The notes beneath the pieces were generated by a model. It was not told the origin of the DNA and did no database searches. It worked only from the letters and a program-made list of their open reading frames with translations. Shown here piece after piece: positions 1-8,979 of a stretch of DNA of 64,000 nucleotides (position 1 is its first letter; each line of letters opens with the position of its first letter). Source of the stretch: Alistipes sp. (GTDB lineage: Bacteria > Bacteroidota > Bacteroidia > Bacteroidales > Rikenellaceae). A program made the translations under genes and the position numbers. The stretch spans positions 293,667-357,666 of the forward strand of contig JALENN010000005.1 of assembly GCA_022767745.1 (NCBI GenBank), in the 5' to 3' direction.

Positions 1-1267
1 ACATCACGGGGTTAGTGAGAATGGCATAATTGAAGAGCCTGTTTACATCCTCTACCACACCGTTACGCTGATAGATCTGCGCATTCATGTGCAGGTCGAT
101 AGTCGTCGAGGGCGAAAGCTGGTACGAAATGTTGTTCTGGAAGATGTAATCGTAGTTCTGGATCGTATTATTATATACGTAGTCCTTCGGTGCATCCACG
201 ATACCGGTATCGTGGTTGAACTGGAGGCTCATGTAATACGATACGCGGTTACCACCACCGGTGATGTTGATGTTGGCGCGCTGGTTGACGTTCATGTTGC
301 GGAACATCACATCCTGCCAGTCAACGTCGGGGTATATGAGAGGATACTTGTGGCTGCGCGTCAGTTCTATCATCTCGGGCGTGTAACGGCCTGTAGATGC
401 TCCGCGGGCAACCATGGCCTCGTTGTAGAGTTCCATCCAGGTACCACCGTCCACGAAGTCGGGCATACGCATGGGCTGAACGAACGAGTTTTCGAGTGTA
501 ACACCCACCTTGGCGCGGGTATTGGTCTTACCCTTCTTGGTTGTAACGATCATCACACCGTTTGCACCGCGCACACCGTAGATGGCCGTTGCCGATGCAT
601 CCTTCAGCACGGTAAAGCTCTCGATGGTCTCGGGAGGAATACGGTTAAGGTCGCCAGACGAGATCTCGACGTCATCCAACAGGATAAGGGGAGTGGCGCG
701 ACCGCCGAACGTACCGATACCGCGGATGTAGAACTCTGAGGTAGCACCCGGGGCACCAGTGTTGTTCATCTGGATCACACCGGCCAGCTTACCGGCCAGA
801 GCGGTGGTCAGCGATGAAGACGAGGTGCGCAGCGCTTCGCCCTCTACCGAGGTGATGGCACCTGTAATAGATACCTTTCGCTGAACACCGGCACCTACGA
901 CAACGACCTCCTCAACCTGGTTGTCGCTCTCGAGTTTTACCTCGATGTCGCTGACGCCCGTGATATCGAGGGTCGCGGTCTTGTAACCGATATAGGCGAC
1001 TTCGATCGATCCCTTCTTCTTCGAGATGGTGATCTTGAACTCACCGTTCGTGTCGGTCGTTACGACATTGTTGGTGTTGCCAACTTCGGTCACGTAGGCT
1101 CCTATTATGGCTTCGCCATTGTAGGAGTCGACGACCTTACCAGAAACGGTGTGGCCGTCCTGTGCCACGGCAGGCGCTTCCGCCCGAGCCTCAGCCGCAA
1201 AGGCCTGGTCGGTGCAGAGCATTCCCAGCGCTAGCACGCAGATGAGTAGTAAATTTTTTACTTTCAT
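1..1267 (-). CDS. SusC/RagA-family TonB-dependent outer-membrane receptor, N-terminal part (cut by window edge)
   Basis: The first 422 residues are present and the frame runs open off the left edge. The start ATG at 1265-1267 opens a Sec signal peptide (MKVKNLLLICVLALGMLC, cleavage near AFA-A at about 24). A carboxypeptidase-like beta-sandwich domain follows at about residues 40-115, then a TonB-box-like VEEVVVVGAG (about 118-127), then the plug domain with the SusC/RagA signature YGVRGANGVMIV (about 220-231). Family members import oligosaccharides or peptides across the outer membrane using ExbBD-TonB energy, usually with a SusD lipoprotein encoded downstream. Here that would lie outside the window, so the substrate cannot be called. 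The family is certain; the specificity is unknown. Confidence 0.96.
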   Translation of the reverse strand, partial: MKVKNLLLICVLALGMLCTDQAFAAEARAEAPAVAQDGHTVSGKVVDSYNGEAIIGAYVTEVGNTNNVVTTDTNGEFKITISKKKGSIEVAYIGYKTATLDITGVSDIEVKLESDNQVEEVVVVGAGVQRKVSITGAITSVEGEALRTSSSSLTTALAGKLAGVIQMNNTGAPGATSEFYIRGIGTFGGRATPLILLDDVEISSGDLNRIPPETIESFTVLKDASATAIYGVRGANGVMIVTTKKGKTNTRAKVGVTLENSFVQPMRMPDFVDGGTWMELYNEAMVARGASTGRYTPEMIELTRSHKYPLIYPDVDWQDVMFRNMNVNQRANINITGGGNRVSYYMSLQFNHDTGIVDAPKDYVYNNTIQNYDYIFQNNISYQLSPSTTIDLHMNAQIYQRNGVVEDVNRLFNYAILTNPVM

Positions 1268-1368
1268 ACAATAAAGATTAAGTTAGGTCCGTTAATTCCG
1301 GATGGTAAAACAATTGTGTTTTTGCTTCGATTTCTGTTTACATGTTAGTAGTCGGTTTTTGTCATTAA

Positions 1369-1397
1369 CAAAGATATGAAAATTCCGTATCTGCAAA
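1369..1397 (-). promoter_or_regulatory. Bacteroidetes-type promoter of the susC gene
   Basis: Read on the minus strand, TTTG (1397-1394) is followed after 17 bases by TATCTTTG (1376-1369), matching the -33 TTTG / -7 TAnnTTTG pattern with a slightly short spacer. The leader to the ATG would be about 100 nt and AT-rich. Confidence 0.6.
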
Positions 1398-1862
1398 TGT
1401 AAATAATTACCCATAAAATGTAATAAATCGGTCAAAAGGCTGCGGATTCTAATTCTGAAGGCCGTTTATTATACTTTTTGTTATTCCGGATGTGGGTTTT
1501 GATGTCTGATTTCCCCTGCTGTCAACCTGCGAAGATATGAAATGAAATTTATGCGTGTTGCTTTCTTGTAAAATGTCGTGATTGAGGCTTTATTGGCTTA
1601 TGATTTTTAATGTAACGAAGCTGAAGGCTATATTATTACCTTGATTTTCGTGATTGTCGGCCTGCTGCTGTCCCGATATTGTCCTTGGGGGTGATTTTTG
1701 GCTATATACGCGCGTGCTCCGGCGCGGAAGGGGGTGAAAAATTTGGTCCGTAACGGCAGGGCAAGCCGGAATCGTGGCGTCGGCGAGGTCGTCGGGTACT
1801 AGTTTGCTGCCGCCAGTTTTGGGGGTGCGAGGGGCGCACGATGGTAAAAATCTTGTGCAGGA

Positions 1863-1894
1863 TTGGCTTTTGCGGCCGACTTTTCGTATCTTTG
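1863..1894 (+). promoter_or_regulatory. Promoter of the barrel protein-phoH-pepD-lipid kinase run
   Basis: TATCTTTG at 1887-1894 fits the -7 TAnnTTTG box. A TTGG at 1863-1866 sits 20 bases upstream as a plausible -33 element. The start codon follows about 30 bases after the -7 box. Confidence 0.55.
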
Positions 1895-1923
1895 ACTCTT
1901 GAAGCGTCGTTATCGGAAGTAAT

Positions 1924-2574
1924 ATGTGCCGCTTGATACGTTGGCTGACCGCCATACAGTTTGTCGTTTTCCTGCTGATGGTCCCTTGTGAGACCCGATC
2001 GCAGGAGTATGATGCGTATTATATGTCGGACTACGGGCGCCGCCCTTCGGCGCGTATGGAGATGGGCATATCGCTGGCGGCAACATATATGGGTGTCGCG
2101 GCCGACGAGGCTCGCTCGCTGTCGCCGCGTCTCGGTGTGCGCGGGGCGCTCGTTATGTCGCTCTGCTGGGCCGAGCGTTATGCCATTCAGCTGGAGCTGG
2201 CATACCTGTTTAACAAAATACGAACGGAGGACGTTGCCGCCGGCACCGATTCGGGGCACGATGTGCGCTCGAACGTCATGGAGATTCCGCTGCTCTTTTC
2301 GTTGCGCGGCTTGGGCCCGTTGCGCGTAAATGCTGGTCCGGTACTATCGCTGGCCGGAACGGCGCGCTACGACACCGAGGCCGAACGTGTCGAGTTCGGA
2401 CGCATGCGCACGACGGTGGGCTATGCGGCTGGTCTTGGTGTGAAGCTGACGAAGAATGTTGTCATCGATGCGCGTTTTACGGGAAACCTTGGGCGTACGC
2501 TCAATTATTATGAGGGGCACGAGTTCCACTCGCGGAGTTACTGGGTGACGCTCGGCCTCGGTTACATGTTTTGA
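1924..2574 (+). CDS. Outer-membrane beta-barrel protein (PorT/OmpX-like size class)
   Basis: The product has 216 residues: a signal peptide (hydrophobic IQFVVFLLMV at about 11-20, likely cleaved before QEYDAYY), then alternating polar/hydrophobic strands (for example AIQLELAYLF, MEIPLLFSL, LRVNAGPVLSL, NVVIDARFTGNLG), ending in YWVTLGLGYMF. The C-terminal aromatic residue preceded by beta-strand pattern is the usual signal for outer-membrane barrel insertion. The pattern fits the small eight-stranded barrels annotated in Bacteroidetes as outer membrane beta-barrel domain or PorT family. The gene is first in a run with phoH, which begins only five bases after this stop. No substrate or partner can be inferred. 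Confidence 0.85.
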   Translation: MCRLIRWLTAIQFVVFLLMVPCETRSQEYDAYYMSDYGRRPSARMEMGISLAATYMGVAADEARSLSPRLGVRGALVMSLCWAERYAIQLELAYLFNKIRTEDVAAGTDSGHDVRSNVMEIPLLFSLRGLGPLRVNAGPVLSLAGTARYDTEAERVEFGRMRTTVGYAAGLGVKLTKNVVIDARFTGNLGRTLNYYEGHEFHSRSYWVTLGLGYMF

Positions 2575-2579
2575 ATATT

Positions 2580-3566
<987 letters not shown>

Positions 3567-3636
3567 TGCCGCGGCCGCGACCGGCAATGGCCGGGCGGCG
3601 GATTGAAATGTGGAAAATGACTTAAATTCGAATACT

Positions 3637-5100
3637 ATGGACAGAAACCTCAAATCGTTGAAACCCGAGAGCGTCTGGGCACGCTTCGCGGAGATAGTAC
3701 GCATACCGCGACCCTCGCACAGCGAGGACAAGATACGCCGTTACCTGGTGGAGTTTGCCGAGAGCCACGGCATCGAGCATTGTGTCGACGAGGCCGGCAA
3801 CGTATATATGCACAAGGGAGCCACGGCCGGGATGGAGAACCGCAAGGGCTTGATCCTGCAGGCGCATGTCGACATGGTGGCGCAGAAGAACAAGGACAAG
3901 GAGTTCGATTTCGAGAACGATCCCATCGACGCCTATATCGACGGCGACCGCGTAACGGCCGACGGTACGACTCTGGGTGCCGACAACGGTATCGGTGTTG
4001 CGGCGGCTCTGGCCGTGATGTCGGACGACAAGCTCGCGCACGGCCAGATCGAGGCCCTCTTCACGGCTACCGAGGAGACGGGTATGGACGGAGCGTTCGG
4101 CCTGAAGCCCGGGCTGTTGAAGGGCGATATCCTGCTGAATCTCGACTCGGAGGCCGAGGGCGAGCTCTATGTAGGTTGTGCCGGCGGCCTTGATGCCAAC
4201 GTGACCCTGCCTTACGTGGCCGTTGCGGCTCCTGCCGGGGGATATGCGACGCTGCGCCTGTCGGTGCGCGGATGCAAGGGCGGCCACTCGGGCATACAGA
4301 TCATCTGCCAGCGTGCCAATGCCAACCGCCTGCTGTTCCGTCTGCTGCGCCGTATCGCGCGCCTTTGCGACATGAAGCTCTGCTCGGTCGACGGCGGCGG
4401 CCTGCGTAACGCCATCCCGCGTGAGGCCGAGGCCGTGGTGATGGTTCCCTGCGGTGATGTTGAGAAGGTGAAGGCCGCTGCGGCGGAGTTCCTCGCCGTG
4501 GTGACGGCCGAGTTCGCCGGCATCGAGGATGCCATAGCGGTGGAGACCGCGGCTGCGGAGCCCTGCGCGGAGATGATTCCCGATGACGTTGCCGCCCGCC
4601 TGATGGCCGCCATGGTGGCATGCCACGACGGCGTGGCCCGCATGTCGACGGCGATGGAGGGTCTGGTGCAGACGTCGAACAACGTTGCACGCGTGGTGTC
4701 GGACGGCAAGTGCGTTACGGTGAACATGCTGATGCGTTCGTCGGTGCGTTCGGAGAAGGAGGCGCTGGCCGACTCAATCGAGGCGGTCTTCACGCTGGCC
4801 GGAGCCGAGGTTGCCTTCTCGGGCGGCTACGACGGCTGGAACCCCAACATGGATTCGCCCATACTGAAGACCATGATCGGCATGTACGAGCAGCTCTACG
4901 GGCGCCGTCCCGCCGTGACGGCCATACACGCCGGACTGGAGTGCGGCATCATCGGCGGCAAGTATCCTAACCTCGACATGATATCGTTCGGCCCCACGAT
5001 CAACTATCCCCACTCGCCCGACGAGAACGTGGAGATCGAATCGGTGCAGCGTTTCTACGATTTCCTGATACATACGATCGAAAACGCGCCTGAGAAATGA
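3637..5100 (+). CDS. pepD: Aminoacyl-histidine dipeptidase (cytosol non-specific dipeptidase, M20 family)
   Basis: The product has 487 residues, matching PepD of enteric bacteria in length. It is a di-zinc M20 metallopeptidase that hydrolyses Xaa-His and other dipeptides in the cytoplasm. Visible metal-site motifs are HVD (H77, D79), GADNGIG (D116), EETGMDG (E146/E147), LDSE (D170) and the C-terminal HAGLECG. The central lid/dimerisation insert, starting around the glycine-rich CKGGHSG, is intact. The ATG at 3637 is preferred over the GTG at 3610 because homologues begin near the equivalent of NLKSLKPE. The 3' end overlaps the next gene by four bases (ATGA), implying translational coupling. 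Confidence 0.96.
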   Translation: MDRNLKSLKPESVWARFAEIVRIPRPSHSEDKIRRYLVEFAESHGIEHCVDEAGNVYMHKGATAGMENRKGLILQAHVDMVAQKNKDKEFDFENDPIDAYIDGDRVTADGTTLGADNGIGVAAALAVMSDDKLAHGQIEALFTATEETGMDGAFGLKPGLLKGDILLNLDSEAEGELYVGCAGGLDANVTLPYVAVAAPAGGYATLRLSVRGCKGGHSGIQIICQRANANRLLFRLLRRIARLCDMKLCSVDGGGLRNAIPREAEAVVMVPCGDVEKVKAAAAEFLAVVTAEFAGIEDAIAVETAAAEPCAEMIPDDVAARLMAAMVACHDGVARMSTAMEGLVQTSNNVARVVSDGKCVTVNMLMRSSVRSEKEALADSIEAVFTLAGAEVAFSGGYDGWNPNMDSPILKTMIGMYEQLYGRRPAVTAIHAGLECGIIGGKYPNLDMISFGPTINYPHSPDENVEIESVQRFYDFLIHTIENAPEK

Positions 5101-6068
5101 CGCAGCGTCAGTTGACAGCCGACATATCGGAGAAGTGGTTCGTTATCGTAAACCCCGTCTCCGGATCGGGGCGCGGCCTGGCCGACCTGCCGAAGATAAC
5201 CAAGCTCATACGCGACAACGACATCCCGTATGAGCTGGTCTTCTCGCAGCACAAGCACCATCCGACGGAGCTCACCGTGCGGGCCGTGAATGCCGGCTAC
5301 CGCCGCATAATCGTCATCGGCGGCGACGGCACGCTGCACGAGGTGGTGAACGGACTCTTCATCCAGCAGGCCGTCTCGCCCGACGAGGTTACGGTGTCGG
5401 TGGTGGCCGTGGGTACGGGCAACGACTGGGTGCGCATGTTCGGCATCCCGTCGCACTACTCCGAGGCTATCCGTGCCATCCGCGAGGGCTACACTTTCCT
5501 GCAGGATGTGGGCGAGGTGTATTACGAGGAGTCGCACTTCCCGCAGATGCGCTATATGGCCAATGTCGCGGGTGCGGGCTTCGATGCCGACGTTATACGC
5601 TGCTACCAGCACTACAAGAACAAGGGACGCTGCGGCCGTCACCTCTATCCGCTGTCGATCCTGCGCAGCTACTTCCGCTATCGTTCGACGGGCGTGAAGG
5701 TGTGGGTCGACGACAAGCTGGTGCACAACAACCTGTTGTTCAGCGTGGCCATCGGCGTCTGCAAGTACAACGGCGGCGGCGTGCAGCAGTTGCCCGAGGC
5801 TGTGGCCGACGACGGCCTGCTCGACATAACGCTCATACGCCCCATACATTGGTGGCATGTGGTGTTCCGCCTGCGGAGACTGTTCAACGGAAGCATCTAC
5901 ACCATAGGCCATGTGGCACACTATCAGGGCCGCCACGTGCGTATCGAGTCATCGCCCGAGATGCCTATCGAGGTCGACGGCGAGATTCTGGGAGGCTCGC
6001 CGCTGGAGTTCAAGGTGCGCCACCGCTGTGTGAAGGTTATCGTGAACAAGGATTTCCTTGAGGAGTAG
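5097..6068 (+). CDS. Diacylglycerol kinase-family lipid kinase (YegS/BmrU type)
   Basis: The 323-residue protein carries the DAGK catalytic-domain signatures: VNPVSGSGRG near the N-terminus (about 18-27) and the glycine-rich GGDGTLHEVVNGL (about 75-87), plus the later VAVGTGNDW (about 102-110). The C-terminal half is the beta-sandwich typical of YegS/DgkB, ending EVDGEILGGSPLEFKVR. Members phosphorylate diacylglycerol, sphingoid bases or phosphatidylglycerol on the inner membrane face. Bacteroidales make sphingolipids, so a sphingoid or ceramide substrate is possible, but nothing in the sequence decides it. The start overlaps the pepD stop and a strong terminator follows. Confidence 0.93.
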   Translation: MTQRQLTADISEKWFVIVNPVSGSGRGLADLPKITKLIRDNDIPYELVFSQHKHHPTELTVRAVNAGYRRIIVIGGDGTLHEVVNGLFIQQAVSPDEVTVSVVAVGTGNDWVRMFGIPSHYSEAIRAIREGYTFLQDVGEVYYEESHFPQMRYMANVAGAGFDADVIRCYQHYKNKGRCGRHLYPLSILRSYFRYRSTGVKVWVDDKLVHNNLLFSVAIGVCKYNGGGVQQLPEAVADDGLLDITLIRPIHWWHVVFRLRRLFNGSIYTIGHVAHYQGRHVRIESSPEMPIEVDGEILGGSPLEFKVRHRCVKVIVNKDFLEE

Positions 6069-6090
6069 CGCGCTGCGGCGCGCGATGCAT

Positions 6091-6125
6091 GATGCGGGTC
6101 CCGAAACGCGGGTCCCGCATCTTTT
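6091..6125 (+). terminator. Rho-independent terminator after the lipid kinase gene
   Basis: GATGCGGG (6091-6098) pairs with CCCGCATC (6114-6121) around a GC-rich loop and is followed by TTTTG. Confidence 0.75.
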
Positions 6126-6159
6126 GTTGGTGGGGACGCTGCCGTATCTCGAAAATGGT

Positions 6160-6167
6160 TATCTTTG
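6160..6167 (+). promoter_or_regulatory. -7 promoter box of the YjbR-family gene
   Basis: TATCTTTG (6160-6167) matches TAnnTTTG and lies 18 bases before the ATG. No good -33 element is visible at the usual distance. Confidence 0.45.
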
Positions 6168-6185
6168 GTGTAAAAAGATGCCGTT

Positions 6186-6569
6186 ATGGATATAATGGAA
6201 CTTCGCGAATATATCCTTTCGCTGCCCGAGGTGGAGGAGTGTACGCCCTTCGACGAGACGACGCTCGTCTATAAGATCGGCGGCCGCATGTTCGCATGCG
6301 CCGATATGGAGGATTTTGAGTATGTCGTGGTGAAGCACGACCCCGACGAGGGCGAGGCTTTGCGCGAGCGCTACGCCGAGATCACCCCTGCGTGGCATTT
6401 CAACAAGCGTTACTGGAGTGCCGTGGCCGTTGCGGGCGACCTGCCTGAGTCGCTGGTGCGGGAGCTTATACGCGCCTCGTATCTCTACACGCTGCGCAAT
6501 ACGGTTACGCCCAAGGCGCGGCGCGAGGAGCTGTTGCGGCGTGTCGTGCCGCTGCTGGAAGGAATGTGA
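6186..6569 (+). CDS. MmcQ/YjbR-family protein
   Basis: The 127-residue product is of typical length for the MmcQ/YjbR family, a CyaY-like fold with a predicted double-wing DNA-binding surface. Family features visible are the N-terminal LREYILSLPEVEECTPF, the strand region VYKIGGRMFA (about 31-40), the VVKHDPDEG segment, and AWHFNKRYWSAV (about 69-80) where the conserved H-x-N-K-x-x-W lies. The C-terminal half has helix RELIRASYLYTLRNTV. The molecular role of this family is not settled. The gene stands alone between a terminator and a tRNA gene on the opposite strand. Confidence 0.9.
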   Translation: MDIMELREYILSLPEVEECTPFDETTLVYKIGGRMFACADMEDFEYVVVKHDPDEGEALRERYAEITPAWHFNKRYWSAVAVAGDLPESLVRELIRASYLYTLRNTVTPKARREELLRRVVPLLEGM

Positions 6570-6618
6570 CGCGCCGGTGTGTGGGGGCGGTGATGCCTGT
6601 TGTGGCGCACATATACAA

Positions 6619-6653
6619 TAAGAAAACGGGGTATCGCTTTCGCGGTGCCCCGT
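6619..6653 (-). terminator. Terminator of tRNA-Ala
   Basis: A 12-bp stem (6626-6637 with 6642-6653, loop of four) is followed on the minus strand by TTTTCTT. It sits five bases beyond the tRNA 3' end. Confidence 0.8.
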
Positions 6654-6657
6654 CGTG

Positions 6658-6731
6658 TGGAGAATATCGGGCTCGAACCGATGACCTCTTGCATGCCATG
6701 CAAACGCTCTAGCCAACTGAGCTAATCCCCC
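6658..6731 (-). tRNA. tRNA-Ala, anticodon GGC
   Basis: The 74-nt gene folds into a standard cloverleaf. The acceptor GGGGGAT pairs with ATTCTCC (two G-U pairs) and the discriminator is A. The D-arm carries AGCTCAGTTGG and the T-loop GGTTCGAGCCC. The anticodon loop, closed by TTTGC/GCAAG, reads ATGGCAT, giving anticodon GGC. The CCA end is not encoded, as is common in this phylum. Confidence 0.95.
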
Positions 6732-6883
6732 GTTTGTGGGTGCAAATATATGGAGCGAATTTGATTTTTCCAAAAAACAGGGCGGAAAACTTTTCAAACT
6801 TTTCGTATAGGCTCAATATATCTGCCTTCGGGGGGGGGCGTGTTGCGTGCCGCATGGGCAATGCCGCGGCATGGCATCGGCAC

Positions 6884-8287
6884 CTATCGCCGTGCCATGT
6901 GCCACAGCGGGCCGTTGCCGTGACCGATGTTCATGCGGCTGCCGACGCGTATGGCCGCCGTGACGTAACGCTTGGCCTCGGCGACAGCCTCGACGAGGGG
7001 CAGTCCCTGCGCCAGCAGTGCGGCGATCGACGACGAGAGGGTGCAGCCCGTGCCGTGGAGGTTGCGCGTATCGATCCTCTCGCCAGTGAATCGCTCCGTG
7101 CGGCCGTCGTGGCAGAGGATGTCGCACATGTCGCCCTCGGCCAGATGGCCGCCCTTGACAAGCACCGCCGTGCCGTAATGCTCCGCGAGCTCGCAGGCGG
7201 CGCGTTCCATCTCCTCGACGGTGGTTATGCGGCCGCGCCACAGAACTTCCGCCTCGCTCATGTTGGGCGTGATGACGGTGGCGGTGGGGATCAGTTCGCG
7301 CTCGATTATCTCGGTCGTGTGCTCCTCGATGAGGCGGTGGCCGCTTGTGGATACCATCACGGGGTCATACACCACCCATTGGGGCTTGTGGCGGCGCAGG
7401 GCGTCGGCTATGGTGCGGACGATGTCGGCGTCGTTCACCATGCCTATCTTTACGGCCTGCGGCTCGATGTCCTCCATCACGGCGTCGATCTGGTCGGCTA
7501 CGACCTGCGGAGGTATGGGGAAGACGCTGCGCACGCCGAGCGTGTTCTGCACCGTGACGGCCGTTATGGCCGTTGCGGCATAGGCCCCGAGTGCCGTTAT
7601 GGCCTTTATGTCGGCCTGTATGCCCGCGCCGCCCGAGGGGTCGGAACCTGCTATCGAGAGTACGGCCGCCGGGCGTGACGTACCCTGTGCCGTCGTGCCG
7701 TCGTCGGCCGAGGCGGCGCGGCGGCAGCGGACGAAGGTCTCGACCGGGTCGGGCGAGTTCCACACGGCACCGAGCACTCCGGCGCCGCCGAAACCCATGT
7801 CGGCAATCGAGGCTATGTTGCTCTCGTCGATGCCGCCCAGGGCGATGACCTTCTCGTCGATGATGCCCGCGCGGCGTGCCTGCTCGATCTGCTCACGCGT
7901 GAAGGCGGCGGCGTAGCCGCGCTTCGAGATGCTGTCGAAGATGGGGCTCAGGGTGACGTAGTCGCACGCCCCCTTGCAGCGCTCGACCTCCGAGAGCGAG
8001 TGGCACGTGCGGCTGAGGTGTCCGCTGTATCCCTGCGGGGGCAGGGGGTGGCGGCTGTTGAGGTGTATGCCCCGCAGCCCGTACCGCTCGGCCAGATGGA
8101 AGGCGCTGTGCAGCACGATGCGCTTGCGCATGTGGGGCGGTATGGCGCAGAGGAGGCGTTCGATTCCCTCGTCGGGGACGTTGGGCTTGCGCAGGTGGAG
8201 CGTCTCCAGCCCGCGTTCCATCATGGCGATGATGGTGTCGGCCTCGCCTTCGAAGAGGTCGGGCCGCGTGTAGAGTATTACTCTCAT
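6884..8287 (-). CDS. TenI-like thiazole tautomerase / ThiD HMP(-P) kinase fusion
   Basis: The 467-residue protein has two domains. Residues 1 to about 195 form a ThiE/TenI TIM barrel. The ThiE-type residues are altered: HLRKP instead of QLRxK, LHSAF where ThiE has an ND/DD pair, and SPIFDSISKRGY where ThiE has TPTxK. It does have CHSLSEVE, aligning with the His motif of Bacillus TenI. Thiazole tautomerase activity is therefore inferred rather than thiamin-phosphate synthase. Residues about 207-467 are ThiD: SIAGSDPSGGAGIQAD at the start, VYDPVMVSTSGH, PNMSEAEVL, and the anion-hole LHGTGCTLSS. ThiD phosphorylates hydroxymethylpyrimidine twice. The start at 8287 overlaps the thiF stop (ATGA). 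It is the last gene of the operon. Confidence 0.92.
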   Translation of the reverse strand: MRVILYTRPDLFEGEADTIIAMMERGLETLHLRKPNVPDEGIERLLCAIPPHMRKRIVLHSAFHLAERYGLRGIHLNSRHPLPPQGYSGHLSRTCHSLSEVERCKGACDYVTLSPIFDSISKRGYAAAFTREQIEQARRAGIIDEKVIALGGIDESNIASIADMGFGGAGVLGAVWNSPDPVETFVRCRRAASADDGTTAQGTSRPAAVLSIAGSDPSGGAGIQADIKAITALGAYAATAITAVTVQNTLGVRSVFPIPPQVVADQIDAVMEDIEPQAVKIGMVNDADIVRTIADALRRHKPQWVVYDPVMVSTSGHRLIEEHTTEIIERELIPTATVITPNMSEAEVLWRGRITTVEEMERAACELAEHYGTAVLVKGGHLAEGDMCDILCHDGRTERFTGERIDTRNLHGTGCTLSSSIAALLAQGLPLVEAVAEAKRYVTAAIRVGSRMNIGHGNGPLWHMARR

Positions 8288-8979
8288 GGCAGTTCCGATA
8301 TAAATGTTTGCATTGTTCTCATATCCGCCGACCAGAGCCGTCCGGCCAGCGTCTCGCCGTAGCCGCAGATGATCTTCAGCGTCTCCGACGCCTGCACGGC
8401 GGCCGTGAAGGCGGCCGTGGGGCCCATCACGCCCTTCGGGGCGACATATTGTTCTGTGGCCGCCTGGTCGGGCCACAGGTCGCGGTAGGCGCGCGGGCGG
8501 GGCTGGCAGTTGAACACCGCTACCTGTCCCTCGAACTCGCATATCGCGCCGTAGACGTAGGGTATGCCCATGGCGGCCGTGGCGTCGCCCACGATGTACC
8601 GCGTGGCGAAGTTGTCGCAGCCGTCGACCACCACGTCGCACCCTGCGGCAAGCGACCGTATGTTGGCGGCATCGACCCTTACAGCGTGTGCCTCGACTGT
8701 AATGCCGCTGTTCAGGGCGTGCAGCCGCCGGGCGGCCGTGTCGGCCTTGGGCGCGGCGACGTCGGCCTCGGTGTAGAGTATTTGCCGCTGCAGGTTGTCG
8801 AGGCTTACCGTGTCGTCGTCGGCGAGGACTATGGTACCCACGCCCGCGGCGGCGAGGTACAGGGCCACGGGTGAGCCGAGGCCTCCGACGCCTACGATGA
8901 GCACGCGGGCACCGCTCAAACGCCGCTGTCCCTCGTCGCCCACCTCGGCGAGCATCCGCTGGCGCGAGTAGCGTGTCAT
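8284..8979 (-). CDS. thiF: ThiF/MoeB/HesA-family adenylyltransferase for ThiS
   Basis: The 231-residue E1-like enzyme is expected to adenylate the C-terminal GG of ThiS. Visible motifs are the Rossmann GVGGLGSPVALYLAAAGVG (about 28-46), the R-QILY segment (about 66-73), and DVVVDGCDNFATRY (about 108-121) with the catalytic Asp. The zinc-binding CxxC pairs usual in MoeB and E. coli ThiF are absent, and APKGVMGP replaces the common C-x-x-GVLGP, so the catalytic Cys position is not conserved. It is shorter than E. coli ThiF by about 20 residues. It overlaps thiH upstream and tenI-thiD downstream by four bases each. The motif content does not separate ThiF from HesA; the context does. Confidence 0.88.
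   Translation of the reverse strand: MTRYSRQRMLAEVGDEGQRRLSGARVLIVGVGGLGSPVALYLAAAGVGTIVLADDDTVSLDNLQRQILYTEADVAAPKADTAARRLHALNSGITVEAHAVRVDAANIRSLAAGCDVVVDGCDNFATRYIVGDATAAMGIPYVYGAICEFEGQVAVFNCQPRPRAYRDLWPDQAATEQYVAPKGVMGPTAAFTAAVQASETLKIICGYGETLAGRLWSADMRTMQTFISELP

Larger units (their letters stand above)
1268..1923. other. 656-bp divergent intergenic region without a supported gene
   Basis: This is the region between divergent susC and the barrel-protein gene. It is AT-rich from about 1270 to 1690 and GC-richer after that. Apart from the two promoters at its ends I see no convincing ORF, RNA gene or repeat. Two minus-strand frames (1590-1955 and 1702-2259) are proline/arginine-rich, have no recognisable domain, and run antisense into the plus-strand gene. 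Confidence 0.6.

Noticed and set aside
89..739. 216-codon plus-strand frame inside the susC gene
   Set aside because: The opposite strand encodes the SusC receptor with a clear signal peptide and plug signature.
1590..2259. Two minus-strand frames in the susC/barrel-protein intergenic region
   Set aside because: No start context or domain; both overlap the real plus-strand gene, and the composition is Arg/Pro/His-rich as in antisense frames.
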